A stretch of DNA of 64,000 bases from Dethiosulfovibrio peptidovorans (lineage in GTDB: Bacteria > Synergistota > Synergistia > Synergistales > Dethiosulfovibrionaceae). The translations under genes were made by a program, and so were the position numbers. Below the pieces are notes generated by a model, which was given only the letters and a program-made list of their open reading frames with translations, did not search any database and was not told the origin of the DNA. Shown piece after piece: positions 1 through 9,234 of the stretch. The stretch is from assembly GCA_002748665.1 (NCBI GenBank), contig PDTB01000018.1, positions 1-64,000 on the forward strand, read 5' to 3'. How positions within the stretch are numbered: position 1 is the stretch's first letter; every line of letters begins with the position of its first letter.

Positions 1-99
1 GCGTTCCTCTTCTATAAGGGGGGCGAGCAGGCTGCCCGTCTGAACGGTGGCGAGTGTACTGTTGAGGCGATTCGAGAGAAAGCGGAGGCCCTTCTGTAA
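1..99 (+). CDS. Thioredoxin family protein, C-terminal end (partial)
   Basis: Frame 1 is open from the window edge to a TAA at 97-99, giving 32 residues. The start reads AFLFYKGGEQAARLNGG, which resembles the last strand and helix of thioredoxins (xFxxFKxGxxxxxxxG). Glycine reductase clusters commonly carry a thioredoxin and thioredoxin reductase as the electron-donating system, and grdE follows here, so a Grd-associated thioredoxin is likely. The active-site CxxC lies outside the window, so the assignment rests on the tail and the neighbourhood only. Confidence 0.6.
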   Translation, partial: AFLFYKGGEQAARLNGGECTVEAIREKAEALL

Positions 100-100
100 C

Positions 101-130
101 TTGATGTTCTGTTACTGCAAGACGTACGAT
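101..130 (+). promoter_or_regulatory. Possible grdE promoter
   Basis: TTGATG (101-106) and TACGAT (125-130) are separated by 18 bases, just after the upstream stop codon. Three short inverted repeats follow in the 248-base gap before grdE: CGTACGA at 123-129 with 136-142, GACAAC at 270-275 with GTTGTC at 279-284, and CGTCCC at 301-306 with GGGACG at 314-319. The boxes are only moderate matches. Confidence 0.3.
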
Positions 131-347
131 GCTTGTCGTACGACGACACGATGAGAGCCGATCTGCGTACTGGTTGCCTCTATCAGGGCTCCTGCTGTGA
201 GTTTCGAGGACTTTCTCGTTTTCAGGCATATCGGGATGCTCGTGCTGTCGTAAGGTGATAATGTCGATAGACAACTCTGTTGTCGATGTTTTTGGTACGC
301 CGTCCCATCCGTCGGGACGAGCGAAACAGTATAAGGGGGGAGTCGCT

Positions 348-1634
348 TTGAAACTTGAACTCCATAAGGTGCAGGTGCGTAAACTGACTTTCGGATCTGA
401 GACCTCCGTTAAGGACGGAGTCCTCAGTATCAACAAACAGGAACTGATCGAACTTCTTTCCGAAGATGATCGTCTTGCCGGAGTTGATCTGGATCTGGCT
501 CATCCCGGCGAAGAGGTCCGTATTCTGCCGGTGAAAGATGCCATTGAGCCCCGGTGTAAGCTGGACGATGGCAACGAGGTGTTCCCCGGATGGATCGGTG
601 ATGTCGATCCCGTCGGTGAGGGCAAGACTCTTGTCCTGGAGGGCGCTGTTGTCTTGACCACTGGTCGCTTGGTTGCCCCTCAGGAGGGGATTGTCGACAT
701 GACTGGTCCTGGGGCCGAGTACACGCCGTTTTCCAAGACCAACAACCTGGTGGTGGTCCTGACCCCTGCCGACGGCGTTGAGCTTCATTCCAGAGAGGCT
801 GCATGTCGTCAGGCCGGCCTCAAGGCAGCCCACTATCTGGCGAGCTGCTGTAAGGCTGCTTCTGCCGATCACGTCGAAACGTACGACTTCCCGCCTCTTG
901 CCGAGGCCATGAAAGCCCATCCTGGTCTTCCCAAGGTGGCATACGTCTACATGCTTCAGTCTCAGGGGCTGCTTCACGATACCTGGGTGTACGGTGTGGA
1001 TGCCAAGAAGATCCTGCCGTCCCTCATCAGTCCGACTGAGACCATGGATGGAGCTATTATCTCGGGGAACTGTGTTTCAGCCTGTGATAAGAATAATACC
1101 TACGTTCATCAGAACAACCCCATAATCAAGCATCTCTATGCCCACCATGGCAAGGAGTTCAACTTTGTCGGCGTTATCATAACCAACGAGAACGTGACCT
1201 TGGCCGACAAGAAACGAAGCTCCTCCTACGCGATCAAGTTAGCCTCAATGCTGGGTGTTGACGCCGTCATCATCTCTGAAGAGGGCTTCGGCAACCCCGA
1301 TGCAGACTTGGTGATGAATTGTTGGAAGGCTGAACGAGCTGGCATCAAGACCGTTCTGGTGACCGACGAGTACGCTGGACGAGACGGCGCCAGCCAGTCT
1401 CTGGCCGACTCTTGCCCCGAGGGCGACGCCTGTGTCACCGCCGGTAACGCTAACGAGCTGGTCCTGTTGCCTCCGATGAAGAAGATCATCGGCGAGTTGC
1501 CGACAGCCGACATCATCGCCGGCGGGTTCTTTGGAACTCTGAAGGACGACGGCAGCCTTGAGGTTGAAATTCAGGCCATCTTGGGCGCTACCAACGAGCT
1601 TGGCTTCAACACCATCGGCGCCTACACCGTTTAG
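348..1634 (+). CDS. grdE: Glycine reductase component B, proprotein GrdE (alpha/beta subunits)
   Basis: This is the substrate-binding proprotein of glycine reductase, which with GrdB forms component B. It activates glycine through a pyruvoyl group for reductive deamination to acetyl phosphate. The start is TTG at 348, 6 bases after a purine-rich AAGGGGGGAG, giving 428 residues (the usual GrdE length) and the family-like opening MKLELHKVQVR. An upstream in-frame ATG at 255 would add 31 unconserved residues. The processing site is visible as SGNCVSACDK, with the cysteine at residue 242. In characterised GrdE the chain is cleaved before the equivalent Cys, which becomes the pyruvoyl group. grdB follows after 32 bases with no grdA between. 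Betaine or sarcosine paralogues are possible, but the gcv cluster next door favours glycine. Confidence 0.9.
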   Translation: MKLELHKVQVRKLTFGSETSVKDGVLSINKQELIELLSEDDRLAGVDLDLAHPGEEVRILPVKDAIEPRCKLDDGNEVFPGWIGDVDPVGEGKTLVLEGAVVLTTGRLVAPQEGIVDMTGPGAEYTPFSKTNNLVVVLTPADGVELHSREAACRQAGLKAAHYLASCCKAASADHVETYDFPPLAEAMKAHPGLPKVAYVYMLQSQGLLHDTWVYGVDAKKILPSLISPTETMDGAIISGNCVSACDKNNTYVHQNNPIIKHLYAHHGKEFNFVGVIITNENVTLADKKRSSSYAIKLASMLGVDAVIISEEGFGNPDADLVMNCWKAERAGIKTVLVTDEYAGRDGASQSLADSCPEGDACVTAGNANELVLLPPMKKIIGELPTADIIAGGFFGTLKDDGSLEVEIQAILGATNELGFNTIGAYTV

Positions 1635-1666
1635 GTCGTCAGGACCGAAGTAGAGGAGGAGCGTAC

Positions 1667-2983
1667 ATGAGCTATCGTGTTGTTCATTACATCAACCAGT
1701 TTTTTGCCGGTATCGGCGGCGAGGAGAAGGCTGATATCAAACCGGAAATACGGGAAGGCGTCGTTGGCCCCGGGATGGGGCTCAATGCGGCCTTTAATGG
1801 GGAAGCTGAGATCGTTGCTACCGTGATCTGCGGTGATAACTACTTTGCTGACAATATAGAGGACGCTTCAGCTTTCGTCGTTGAGGCGGTCAAAAAACAT
1901 AAGGCCGATGCTTTTGTTGCCGGTCCCGGATTCAACGCCGGTCGGTATGGCACTGCCTGTGGTGCCGTCTGCACGGCAGTAGGCGAGGCCCTGGGGCTCC
2001 CCACGGTGACGGCTCTCTACCCCGAGAACCCTGGAGCTGAGATGTACAAGAAAGGCACCTACATCGTTGAGGCTGCTGACAGTGCCAGGGGTATGAGCAA
2101 GGCCGTTCCGGCCATGGCTGCTTTACTGCTCAAGCAGCTCAAGGGAGAGTCCATTGGAAGCCCTGAGGAAGAGGGCTACATCGAGAGAGGCGTTCGGATC
2201 AACTGTTTCTACGAAAAGATCGGTGCTGAGCGGGCTGTTGACATGCTCATCAAGAAGATCAAAGGTGAATCTTTCAAGACAGAGTACAAGATGCCCGTCT
2301 TCGACCGGGTTGATCCCCGGCCTGCTGTGAAGGACATGAGCAAAGCCAAGGTTGCCCTCGTCACCTCTGGTGGCATTGTTCCCTTTGGCAATCCAGATCA
2401 CATCGCTGCGTCCAGCGCCCAGAATTTCGGTGAATACGACATCGACGGTGTTATGGACCTGAAGGAAGGTGAGTACCAGACGGCTCATGGTGGATACGAT
2501 CAGACATACGCCAACCAGGATGCTGATCGGGTTCTCCCCGTTGATGTCTTGCGTGACCTGGAGAAAGAAGGCCGGATCGGCAAACTCCATAATCTCTTCT
2601 ATGCCACTGTGGGCAACGGTACCGCTGTGGCTAACGCCAAAAAGTTCGGGCAGGAGATCGCTCAACGACTCAAGAGAGACGGTGTGGATGCCGTTATTCT
2701 GACGTCCACCTGAGGCACTTGTACGCGTTGCGGTGCAACGTTGGTAAAAGCTATTGAGGACGGTGCAGATGTGCCGGTGGTTCATATGGCCACCATCGTT
2801 CCTATCTCTCTGAGTGTCGGAGCCAATCGTATTATTCCTACGGTCGCCATTCCTTATCCCCTAGGCAATCCTGCAGAGACTCCCGATAAGGAGAAGGAAC
2901 TTCGTCGCCGCTTGGTGGATAAGGCACTGAAGGCTCTGGAGACCGATGTCACTGAACAGACCGTCTTCAAGGACGAGGACTAA
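1667..2983 (+). CDS. grdB: Glycine reductase component B gamma subunit GrdB, selenoprotein
   Basis: This is the selenocysteine-containing subunit of glycine reductase component B. It takes the carboxymethyl group from the glycine Schiff base and passes it to GrdA. The frame runs from ATG 1667 (after GAGGAGG) to an in-frame TGA at 2711-2713 (codon 349) and continues without another stop to TAA at 2981. The product is 438 residues with the UGA read as selenocysteine. The bases around the UGA encode ILTST-U-GTCTRCGATLVKA, the redox motif UxxCxxC typical of GrdB. The downstream part (VVHMATIVPISLSVGANRIIP) is also family-like, so the UGA is not a nonsense mutation. A SECIS-like hairpin lies just after it. 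An annotation that stops at the UGA would lose 89 residues. Confidence 0.93.
2726..2740 (+). promoter_or_regulatory. SECIS-like hairpin of grdB
   Basis: CGTTGC (2726-2731), loop GGT (2732-2734) and GCAACG (2735-2740) form a perfect 6-bp stem that begins 13 bases after the UGA at 2711-2713. Bacterial SECIS elements are small stem-loops shortly downstream of the UGA with G near the start of the apical loop, recognised by SelB. The geometry closely matches the hairpin found in selD in this window. Confidence 0.65.
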
Positions 2984-3011
2984 ATTTTAAGGATCTTTGC
3001 TGCAGGATCTT

Positions 3012-3051
3012 AAAAAATCAAGGGACACCGAAAGGTGTCCCTTGATTTTTT
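3012..3051 (+). terminator. Rho-independent terminator after grdB
   Basis: An 18-bp perfect stem (3012-3029 with 3034-3051) closes a GAAA tetraloop. The 3' arm ends in a run of T, and the 5' arm begins with a run of A, so it could also work on the minus strand. It closes the grdE-grdB unit. Confidence 0.92.
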
Positions 3052-3131
3052 AACCCATGGTCCTGTGGGTTTTGTCTGAGAAGAGAGAAAAGGCAAGCAA
3101 TAAAGACTTTGGGCAAAGTCACTTCTGTAGT

Positions 3132-3160
3132 TTTGTTTGTGTACCCGTCTAGGGTATAAT
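3132..3160 (+). promoter_or_regulatory. Likely promoter of the alanine/glycine symporter gene
   Basis: TATAAT at 3155-3160 is a perfect -10 box. TTTGTT at 3132-3137, 17 bases upstream, is a weak -35. About 120 bases of leader separate it from the gene. Confidence 0.5.
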
Positions 3161-3286
3161 ATACAGAAGCCTTGTTAAAAAAATCATATAGCTTGCTCTT
3201 GCGAGACCACATAAAGATGATGGTGGGGCAGCAAATATAGCCTAAAGGTTTTTATGTATTTTTAATAAGGATTGGAGGTATTCGTA

Positions 3287-4645
3287 ATGGATCAGCTACT
3301 ACAGATAATTCAGGATATTAACAGCATTCTCTGGGGAAAACTTCTTGTTGTCCTGCTTTGTGGTACCGGTCTGTACTACACGTTTCGCCTTCGTTTTGTT
3401 CAGGTTCGTAAATTCGGTGCTGTCATCCGCCAGACTTTTGGTGGTTTGACCCTGAAGGGCGAGGCTGCTGGTAAAGAGGGTATGAGTTCTTTCCAGTCTC
3501 TGGCGACAGCCATTGCTGCTCAGGTGGGAACGGGGAACTTGGCGGGGGCTGCTACGGCTATCGCTTCTGGAGGACCTGGAGCCATTTTCTGGATGTGGTT
3601 GGCGGCCTTTTTCGGCATGGGGACGATCTTCGCCGAGGCCGTGCTTGCTCAGACATACAAGGTTCGTGACGAACACGGTCAGGTGACCGGTGGTCCGGCG
3701 TACTACATCCGAGACGGATTTGGAAGCAAGATCTTAGCCGGTTTCTTTGCGGTGACCATCATCCTGGCCCTGGGTTTTATCGGCAACATGGTTCAGTCCA
3801 ACTCCATCGCCGACGCTTTTAAAACTGCCTTTAATATCCCCACGCTATACGTCGGTATCGGACTGGCGATCCTTGCCGGCATGATTTTCTTCGGCGGGAT
3901 CCGCAGGATCGCTTCCTTTACCGAGAAGGTCGTTCCACTTATGGCGCTTATGTATCTCCTGGGAGGACTGTACATCCTGATCACCCAGGCGTCTCACCTC
4001 ATACCGGCCATCAAGATGATTTTCGTAGGGGCCTTTGATCCCAGGGCGGCCACTGGAGGGCTTATCGGGGTCGGCGTGAAAGAGGCTGTTCGCTACGGTG
4101 TTTCCAGAGGTCTGTTCTCAAACGAGGCTGGTATGGGTTCCACGCCCCACGCCCACGCTGTGGCCAAGGTCAAGCATCCTGCCCAACAGGGGCTCGTTGC
4201 CATCATGGGTGTGTTTATCGACACCTTTATCGTCCTCAACATGACGGCTCTGGTCATCTTCGCAACGGGGGCCATTGATGGGCAGACGACGGGTATCGCT
4301 CTGACGCAAAAGGCTTTTGTGACCGGATTGGGCTCTTTCGGTAATCCGTTTATCGCCATCTGCCTTCTGTTCTTTGCCTTCTCGACGATCATCGGGTGGT
4401 ATTTCTTCGGTGAGGCCAACATCAAGTATCTCTTTGGGCTTAAGGGCCTATTCCCCTATCGACTTCTGGTCATGGGCTTCATCGTTCTAGGTGCCACTCA
4501 GAAGGTCGGTCTGGTCTGGGAATTGGCCGATATGTTCAACGGCCTCATGGTTCTTCCGAACCTCATTGCTCTTATAGGTTTGGCCAAGGTTGTGAGCAAG
4601 GCTTTGGACGAGTATGAGGCTGACGGAACTCTCAAGGCAAAATAA
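3287..4645 (+). CDS. Alanine/glycine:cation symporter family protein
   Basis: This inner-membrane sodium- (or proton-) coupled symporter of the AGCS family imports alanine and/or glycine. It has 452 residues, about ten hydrophobic segments, and the family signatures QVGTGNLAGAATAI near residue 80 and GLFSNEAGMGS near residue 280. ATG 3287 is chosen because GGAGG ends 8 bases upstream. A TTG at 3272 overlaps that ribosome binding site and is unlikely. It lies between glycine reductase and the glycine cleavage operon with its own promoter, so glycine is the likely physiological substrate (inference). Confidence 0.88.
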   Translation: MDQLLQIIQDINSILWGKLLVVLLCGTGLYYTFRLRFVQVRKFGAVIRQTFGGLTLKGEAAGKEGMSSFQSLATAIAAQVGTGNLAGAATAIASGGPGAIFWMWLAAFFGMGTIFAEAVLAQTYKVRDEHGQVTGGPAYYIRDGFGSKILAGFFAVTIILALGFIGNMVQSNSIADAFKTAFNIPTLYVGIGLAILAGMIFFGGIRRIASFTEKVVPLMALMYLLGGLYILITQASHLIPAIKMIFVGAFDPRAATGGLIGVGVKEAVRYGVSRGLFSNEAGMGSTPHAHAVAKVKHPAQQGLVAIMGVFIDTFIVLNMTALVIFATGAIDGQTTGIALTQKAFVTGLGSFGNPFIAICLLFFAFSTIIGWYFFGEANIKYLFGLKGLFPYRLLVMGFIVLGATQKVGLVWELADMFNGLMVLPNLIALIGLAKVVSKALDEYEADGTLKAK

Positions 4646-4683
4646 AAGGCAAGCGTGCCGTTACGTTGGTTTGATTGGTTTGA

Positions 4684-4726
4684 ACGGAAGGTTCGCGAAG
4701 TTCGGCTACTTCCGTCCAAGCTTTTT
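4684..4726 (+). terminator. Weak terminator-like hairpin between symporter and gcvT
   Basis: ACGGAAG (4684-4690) pairs with CTTCCGT (4709-4715) around an 18-base loop that itself holds the palindrome TTCGCGAA. Five T follow at 4722-4726, 6 bases beyond the stem. No promoter for gcvT and no glycine-riboswitch core was recognised in 4646-4809. Confidence 0.35.
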
Positions 4727-4809
4727 GTAAAGCACTGATGTTGATGGGAACCCCAGGGGGTTCGCAGGATGTGCCGTCCATGATGGCCAAAGATTACGGA
4801 GGTGAGGTT

Positions 4810-5904
4810 ATGCACACACCCATGTACGAGGAGCATGTGGCACTCGGTGGTACCATCGTTGATTTCGGCGGATGGGATCTTCCGGTCCAATACCCCGCCG
4901 GTATCAAGGAGGAACATCAGACGGTCCGGACCAAGGCGGGATTATTTGATGTCTCTCATATGGGGGAGTTCTGGGTGACTGGTCCTGATGCTCTGAAATT
5001 TGTCCAGAATCTGGTGACCAACGATGTGTCGACCATGGTGGATGGGCAGGTTCAGTACAATCTGATGTGCTACCCTGATGGTGGGGTCGTGGACGACCTT
5101 TTGGTATATCGTGCATCCGAGGACCGTATTCTCCTGGTCGTCAACGCCTCCAACGTGGACAAAGATTTCGCCTGGGTTAAGGATCATGTCGTTGGTGATG
5201 TGCAGCTTGAGAATGCTTCTATGAAGACTGCGGAGGTCGCTTTCCAGGGCCCCTTGGCCGAGACTATTTTGCAGAGACTCACCGATACCGATCTCTCCTC
5301 GATCCCTTTTTTCTTTTTCAAGGAAAACGTCACTGTCGCTGGAGTTCCTGCTTTGGTTTCTCGAACCGGCTACACCGGTGAGGACGGTTTTGAGGTCTAT
5401 GTGGACTGGGATAAGGGCCCCGTGGTCTGGCGTGCTATCCTGGAGGCGGGGAAGGACGATGGCGTTTTACCCATTGGACTTGGCGCCAGGGATAGCCTCC
5501 GCTTCGAAGCAGGCTTGCCCCTGTACGGACACGAGATTGACAAGGATATTACTCCTCTTGAGGCTGGGTTGGGCTTCTTCGTCAAGCTTGATGTCGACGA
5601 CTTTATCGGGGCGGAGCCCCTGCGGGCTATGAAGGCCCAAGGCTTGCCCCGTGTGACCCTGGCCCTTAAGATGGTGGATAAGGGGGTTCCTCGTCATGGG
5701 TACTCCGTGTTCTCCAATGGTGAGGAAGTTGGTCGGGTGACTACTGGTGGCTATTCGCCGACCTTGGAGGAAAATATCGCCACGGTCTTGATTAAGCAAG
5801 GAGTTGCCCAGGTTGGTGGTCACCTCGATATTATGGTTCGAGGCAAGGCTAAAAAAGCCGTAGTCGTTAAAAAGCCTTACTATAAGAAAAACTACAAAAA
5901 ATAA
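4810..5904 (+). CDS. gcvT: Aminomethyltransferase, glycine cleavage T protein
   Basis: The T protein takes the aminomethyl group from lipoylated GcvH, releasing ammonia and forming 5,10-methylene-THF. The 364 residues match the usual length. The start MHTPMYEEHVALGGTIVDFG and the motifs FDVSHMGE, SRTGYTGEDGFEVY and GLGARDSLRFEAGLPLYGHE are those of GcvT. ATG 4810 follows a good GGAGGTGAGG. The frame is open upstream to 4738, but those 24 residues are not conserved. The C-terminus is unusually lysine-rich (GKAKKAVVVKKPYYKKNYKK). It is first of five genes (T-H-PA-PB-L), with gcvH 15 bases downstream. Confidence 0.95.
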   Translation: MHTPMYEEHVALGGTIVDFGGWDLPVQYPAGIKEEHQTVRTKAGLFDVSHMGEFWVTGPDALKFVQNLVTNDVSTMVDGQVQYNLMCYPDGGVVDDLLVYRASEDRILLVVNASNVDKDFAWVKDHVVGDVQLENASMKTAEVAFQGPLAETILQRLTDTDLSSIPFFFFKENVTVAGVPALVSRTGYTGEDGFEVYVDWDKGPVVWRAILEAGKDDGVLPIGLGARDSLRFEAGLPLYGHEIDKDITPLEAGLGFFVKLDVDDFIGAEPLRAMKAQGLPRVTLALKMVDKGVPRHGYSVFSNGEEVGRVTTGGYSPTLEENIATVLIKQGVAQVGGHLDIMVRGKAKKAVVVKKPYYKKNYKK

Positions 5905-5919
5905 GAGGAGGACGTTGCT

Positions 5920-6306
5920 ATGGCTGAGATCAAGGACGGGCTGAGATACACCAAGGAGCACGAGTGGATTAAGGTCGAGGGAGGTAAGGGACGGGTTGGA
6001 ATCTCGGATTACGCCCAGCATGCGATGGGCGATATCGTTTTTGTCGAGCTTCCCGAAGTGGGACAGGATGTCTCTGCTGGCGGTGACCTTTGCGTTGTCG
6101 AGTCGGTCAAGGGTGCCAACGACGTATACTCTCCGGCTTCCGGTAAAGTCGTTGAGATCAACGAAGCCCTGGATGATTCTCCCGAGGCCATCAACGAGGA
6201 CCCCTATGGGAGCTGGATTGCCGTGGTTGAGCTTTCAAATGCCTCCGAGGTCGATGCTCTCATGGACCCCGCTGCGTACAAGGCTTTCTGCGATAGCCAG
6301 GACTAA
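5920..6306 (+). CDS. gcvH: Glycine cleavage system H protein (lipoyl carrier)
   Basis: The lipoylated shuttle protein moves the aminomethyl intermediate from the P to the T protein and is reoxidised by the L protein. It has 128 residues. The lipoylation site is visible as ESVKGANDVYSP, with the acceptor lysine at residue 64, and the N-terminus LRYTKEHEWIKVEGGKGRVG is typical. AAGAGGAGG lies before ATG 5920. A strong hairpin follows the gene, before gcvPA. Confidence 0.95.
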   Translation: MAEIKDGLRYTKEHEWIKVEGGKGRVGISDYAQHAMGDIVFVELPEVGQDVSAGGDLCVVESVKGANDVYSPASGKVVEINEALDDSPEAINEDPYGSWIAVVELSNASEVDALMDPAAYKAFCDSQD

Positions 6307-6323
6307 AAAAGCTGTGACCATCT

Positions 6324-6354
6324 ACCAAAGGCCCCTATGTCAGGGGCCTTTGGT
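6324..6354 (+). terminator. Intra-operon hairpin between gcvH and gcvPA
   Basis: A perfect 13-bp stem (6324-6336 with 6342-6354) closes the loop ATGTC. No T-run follows, so it is more likely a processing or mRNA-stabilising hairpin, or a weak attenuator, than a full terminator. Confidence 0.5.
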
Positions 6355-6420
6355 GTACCGACGAGGAAATGTTTATTCCCATCGTCTGAACATATGAACA
6401 TAATTCAGGAGGTTATCTGA

Positions 6421-7761
6421 ATGAGGTATATACCCAACACCGACGAGCAGCGGGCAGAGATGCTGAAGATCATTGGTGTCTCTTCGGTAGACGATCTGTT
6501 TGCCGATCTTCCGGCTAGCGCGAGGTTTGACAGAGATCTGAATCTCCCTGAGCCTCTCTCCGAGATGGAGCTGATGGCCCATCTTCATAAGCTAGCCGGG
6601 CGCAACGTGGATGCCTGTACAGCCCCGTGTTTTCTCGGGGCTGGCGTGTACGATCACTTTATCCCATTGGCGGTGGATCACCTGATCTCTCGGGAGGAGT
6701 TCACCACCAGCTACACGCCGTATCAGCCTGAGATCAGTCAGGGGACGCTTCAGGCTATTTTCGAATTTCAGACCATGGTGGCCGAGCTGACTGGCATGGA
6801 TGTTGCCAATGCCTCCATGTACGATGGTGCCTCTGCCATAGCTGAGGCCGCTTTCATGGCCAGTGTCTCCACCAAGAGGCAGACCATCTTGGTGGCTCGT
6901 TCAGTCCATCCTCACTGCAGGGCGGTTCTTAAAACATACGCGAGCCTTCGGGGGTTGTCCATAAAGGAAATTGGCTATGGCGATGGAACTCTGGATATGG
7001 ATGACTTGAAGTCCAACCTGGGAGACGGTGTCGCTGCAGTTGTGGTGCAGTCCCCCAACTTTTTTGGGTCTCTTGAAGACTTGAAGGCCATCGGCGAGGC
7101 TGCTCACGAGGCCAAGGCTCTCTTTGTTGTCTCCACCGATCTGCTGGCCTTATCAATCCTGGAAGCCCCCGGGCGTTTGGGAGCCGATGTCGTTGTAGGC
7201 GATGGGCAAAGCATGGGCTCCAGCATGAACTTTGGTGGCCCTCATTTTGGCTTTTTCGCAGCCACCCAGAAACTGGTTCGGAAAATTCCCGGCAGGATCG
7301 TGGGACAGACCGTTGATCGTCAGGGTAAGCGCTGTTATGTGTTGACCCTCCAGGCTCGGGAACAACATATTAGAAGAGAGAAAGCCTCATCCAACATCTG
7401 CACTAACCACAGCCTGAACGCTTTGGCTGCGACTATCCACATGTCTCTCATGGGACGAGAAGGACTTAAAGAGGCGGCTACCCAGAGCTTGCTCAAGGCC
7501 GCTTACACTCGGGATCAGCTGACTGTAGGTGGAGCTTTTGAACCCCGGTTCTCGGGGCCTTTCTTCAGGGAGTTTGCCGTCACCGCAAAGAAGGAGTCCC
7601 CGGAGACGATCAACAATCGGCTTTTAGAGAATGGAATTCTGGGGGGGTATGACCTCTCGAAGGATTATCCTGAGCTCGAATCGACGTGGTTGGTTGCCGT
7701 TACCGAGAAACGGACCCGATCGGAGATCGACCGTTTTGCGTCTATAGCGAGGGGGAAGTAG
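6421..7761 (+). CDS. gcvPA: Glycine dehydrogenase (decarboxylating) subunit 1
   Basis: This is the N-terminal half of the two-subunit P protein, which with GcvPB decarboxylates glycine and loads the aminomethyl group onto GcvH. The 446 residues fit the family (about 440-450). The start [20 protein letters not shown] and the motif [20 protein letters not shown] are characteristic. This subunit carries no PLP lysine, as expected. An AGGAGG lies before ATG 6421. gcvPB begins 1 base after the stop, so the two halves are translationally linked. Confidence 0.95.
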   Translation: MRYIPNTDEQRAEMLKIIGVSSVDDLFADLPASARFDRDLNLPEPLSEMELMAHLHKLAGRNVDACTAPCFLGAGVYDHFIPLAVDHLISREEFTTSYTPYQPEISQGTLQAIFEFQTMVAELTGMDVANASMYDGASAIAEAAFMASVSTKRQTILVARSVHPHCRAVLKTYASLRGLSIKEIGYGDGTLDMDDLKSNLGDGVAAVVVQSPNFFGSLEDLKAIGEAAHEAKALFVVSTDLLALSILEAPGRLGADVVVGDGQSMGSSMNFGGPHFGFFAATQKLVRKIPGRIVGQTVDRQGKRCYVLTLQAREQHIRREKASSNICTNHSLNALAATIHMSLMGREGLKEAATQSLLKAAYTRDQLTVGGAFEPRFSGPFFREFAVTAKKESPETINNRLLENGILGGYDLSKDYPELESTWLVAVTEKRTRSEIDRFASIARGK

Positions 7762-7762
7762 T

Positions 7763-9229
7763 ATGTTAAATAAAGTTGACCTCATGTTTGAAAAAAGTCA
7801 ACCAGGTCGGAGAGGTGTTGCCTTACCTGCTTGTGACGTACCTGGCGATCCTGAAAAACTCTTGCCTCAGGGCTATGGCCGTACTCAAGATGCCATGATT
7901 CCTGAGATGACCGAGGTCGATGTGGTCCGTCATTTCACCAACCTGTCTCAGCTCAACTTCGGTGTGGATGAGGGCTTCTATCCTCTGGGTTCCTGTACCA
8001 TGAAGTATAACCCCAAGATCAACGAAAACGCCGCTCGACTGTGTGGTTTTTCCAACGTTCATCCTTTCCAGCCCGAGGCTACCTGTCAAGGAGCTCTGAA
8101 GCTTATGTACGATCTGTCGGTCATGTTGACCGAGATCACCGGTATGGTGGGGATGACTCTTCAGCCCTCAGCTGGAGCTCATGGTGAGCTTACGGGTATA
8201 TTCCTCATCAAGGCCTACCACAGGAAAAACGGCGATGAGGGGACTAGAACTAAGATGATCGTTCCCGATTCGGCTCACGGGACCAATCCTGCCACGGCGT
8301 CGATGGCGGGATACGATGTGGTTGAGGTGGCCTCTAACGACCGAGGGAATGTCGATCTGGAGGCCCTTCGTGCTGTTGTTGGCCCTGATACGGCTGGGCT
8401 CATGCTCACGAACCCGAACACCCTGGGGCTTTTTGAGAAGGATATCCTGGAGATCGCCGGGATCGTTCACGACGCCGGTGGCCTTCTGTATTACGACGGT
8501 GCCAATGCCAACGCTATTTTGGGACAAATCCGTCCGGGGGACATGGGGTTTGACGTGCTCCACCTGAACCTCCACAAGACCTTCAGTACACCTCACGGTG
8601 GTGGTGGCCCCGGCTCGGGGCCTGTGGGTGTCAGCGAGAAGCTTCTGCCTTTCCTTCCGACCCCGTTGATCGTGGAAAGGGACGGAAGCTATACGTTAGA
8701 CGATGACCGCCCTGACAGTATTGGCAAGGTGCGCTCTTTCTTCGGGAACTTTGGAGTCCTCGTTCGGGCGTACGCCTACATCCGAACCATGGGCCCCAAA
8801 GGCTTGAGAGCCGTATCCGAGAACGCTGTGCTCAACGCCAATTACCTGATGAAACGGCTTAGCGAGCGTTTCGATATACCTTTATCCAATGTCATATGCA
8901 AGCACGAGTTCGTTATCTCCGGCGAGAAGCAGCATAAAGCCCATGGCGTTTCGACCCTGGATATGGCCAAGAGGCTCATGGACCATGGCTTCCATCCCCC
9001 GACGGTCTACTTCCCTCTTATCGTCCACGAAGCCATGATGGTGGAACCCACCGAGACCGAGGGTAAGGAGATGCTGGATCGGTTTGTGAGCGCCATGTTC
9101 GAGATCGCCGACGAGGCCGAAAAAACTCCTGAGATCTTCCACGATGCGCCGTATACGACCATCGTCTCCAGACTGGACGAGACCCAGGCTGCCAGGCACC
9201 CCGTCCTGCGGTGGACTCCTGAGAAGTAG
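7763..9229 (+). CDS. gcvPB: Glycine dehydrogenase (decarboxylating) subunit 2
   Basis: This is the PLP-binding half of the P protein (488 residues). The PLP lysine sits in [21 protein letters not shown], the signature of GcvP C-terminal halves. The start [13 protein letters not shown] and the [12 protein letters not shown] motif also fit. Its ATG comes 1 base after the gcvPA stop and lpdA follows 5 bases downstream, so the operon is tightly packed. Confidence 0.95.
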   Translation: MLNKVDLMFEKSQPGRRGVALPACDVPGDPEKLLPQGYGRTQDAMIPEMTEVDVVRHFTNLSQLNFGVDEGFYPLGSCTMKYNPKINENAARLCGFSNVHPFQPEATCQGALKLMYDLSVMLTEITGMVGMTLQPSAGAHGELTGIFLIKAYHRKNGDEGTRTKMIVPDSAHGTNPATASMAGYDVVEVASNDRGNVDLEALRAVVGPDTAGLMLTNPNTLGLFEKDILEIAGIVHDAGGLLYYDGANANAILGQIRPGDMGFDVLHLNLHKTFSTPHGGGGPGSGPVGVSEKLLPFLPTPLIVERDGSYTLDDDRPDSIGKVRSFFGNFGVLVRAYAYIRTMGPKGLRAVSENAVLNANYLMKRLSERFDIPLSNVICKHEFVISGEKQHKAHGVSTLDMAKRLMDHGFHPPTVYFPLIVHEAMMVEPTETEGKEMLDRFVSAMFEIADEAEKTPEIFHDAPYTTIVSRLDETQAARHPVLRWTPEK

Positions 9230-9234
9230 GGCTG

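Noticed and set aside
222-977. Long open frame antisense to grdE
   Set aside because: It is the mirror of a well-conserved gene, with no family-like sequence or ribosome binding site. G/C-rich coding DNA often leaves such frames open.
4646-4809. Glycine riboswitch ahead of gcvT
   Set aside because: The conserved aptamer cores were not found here, nor ahead of the symporter. Only ordinary hairpins are present.
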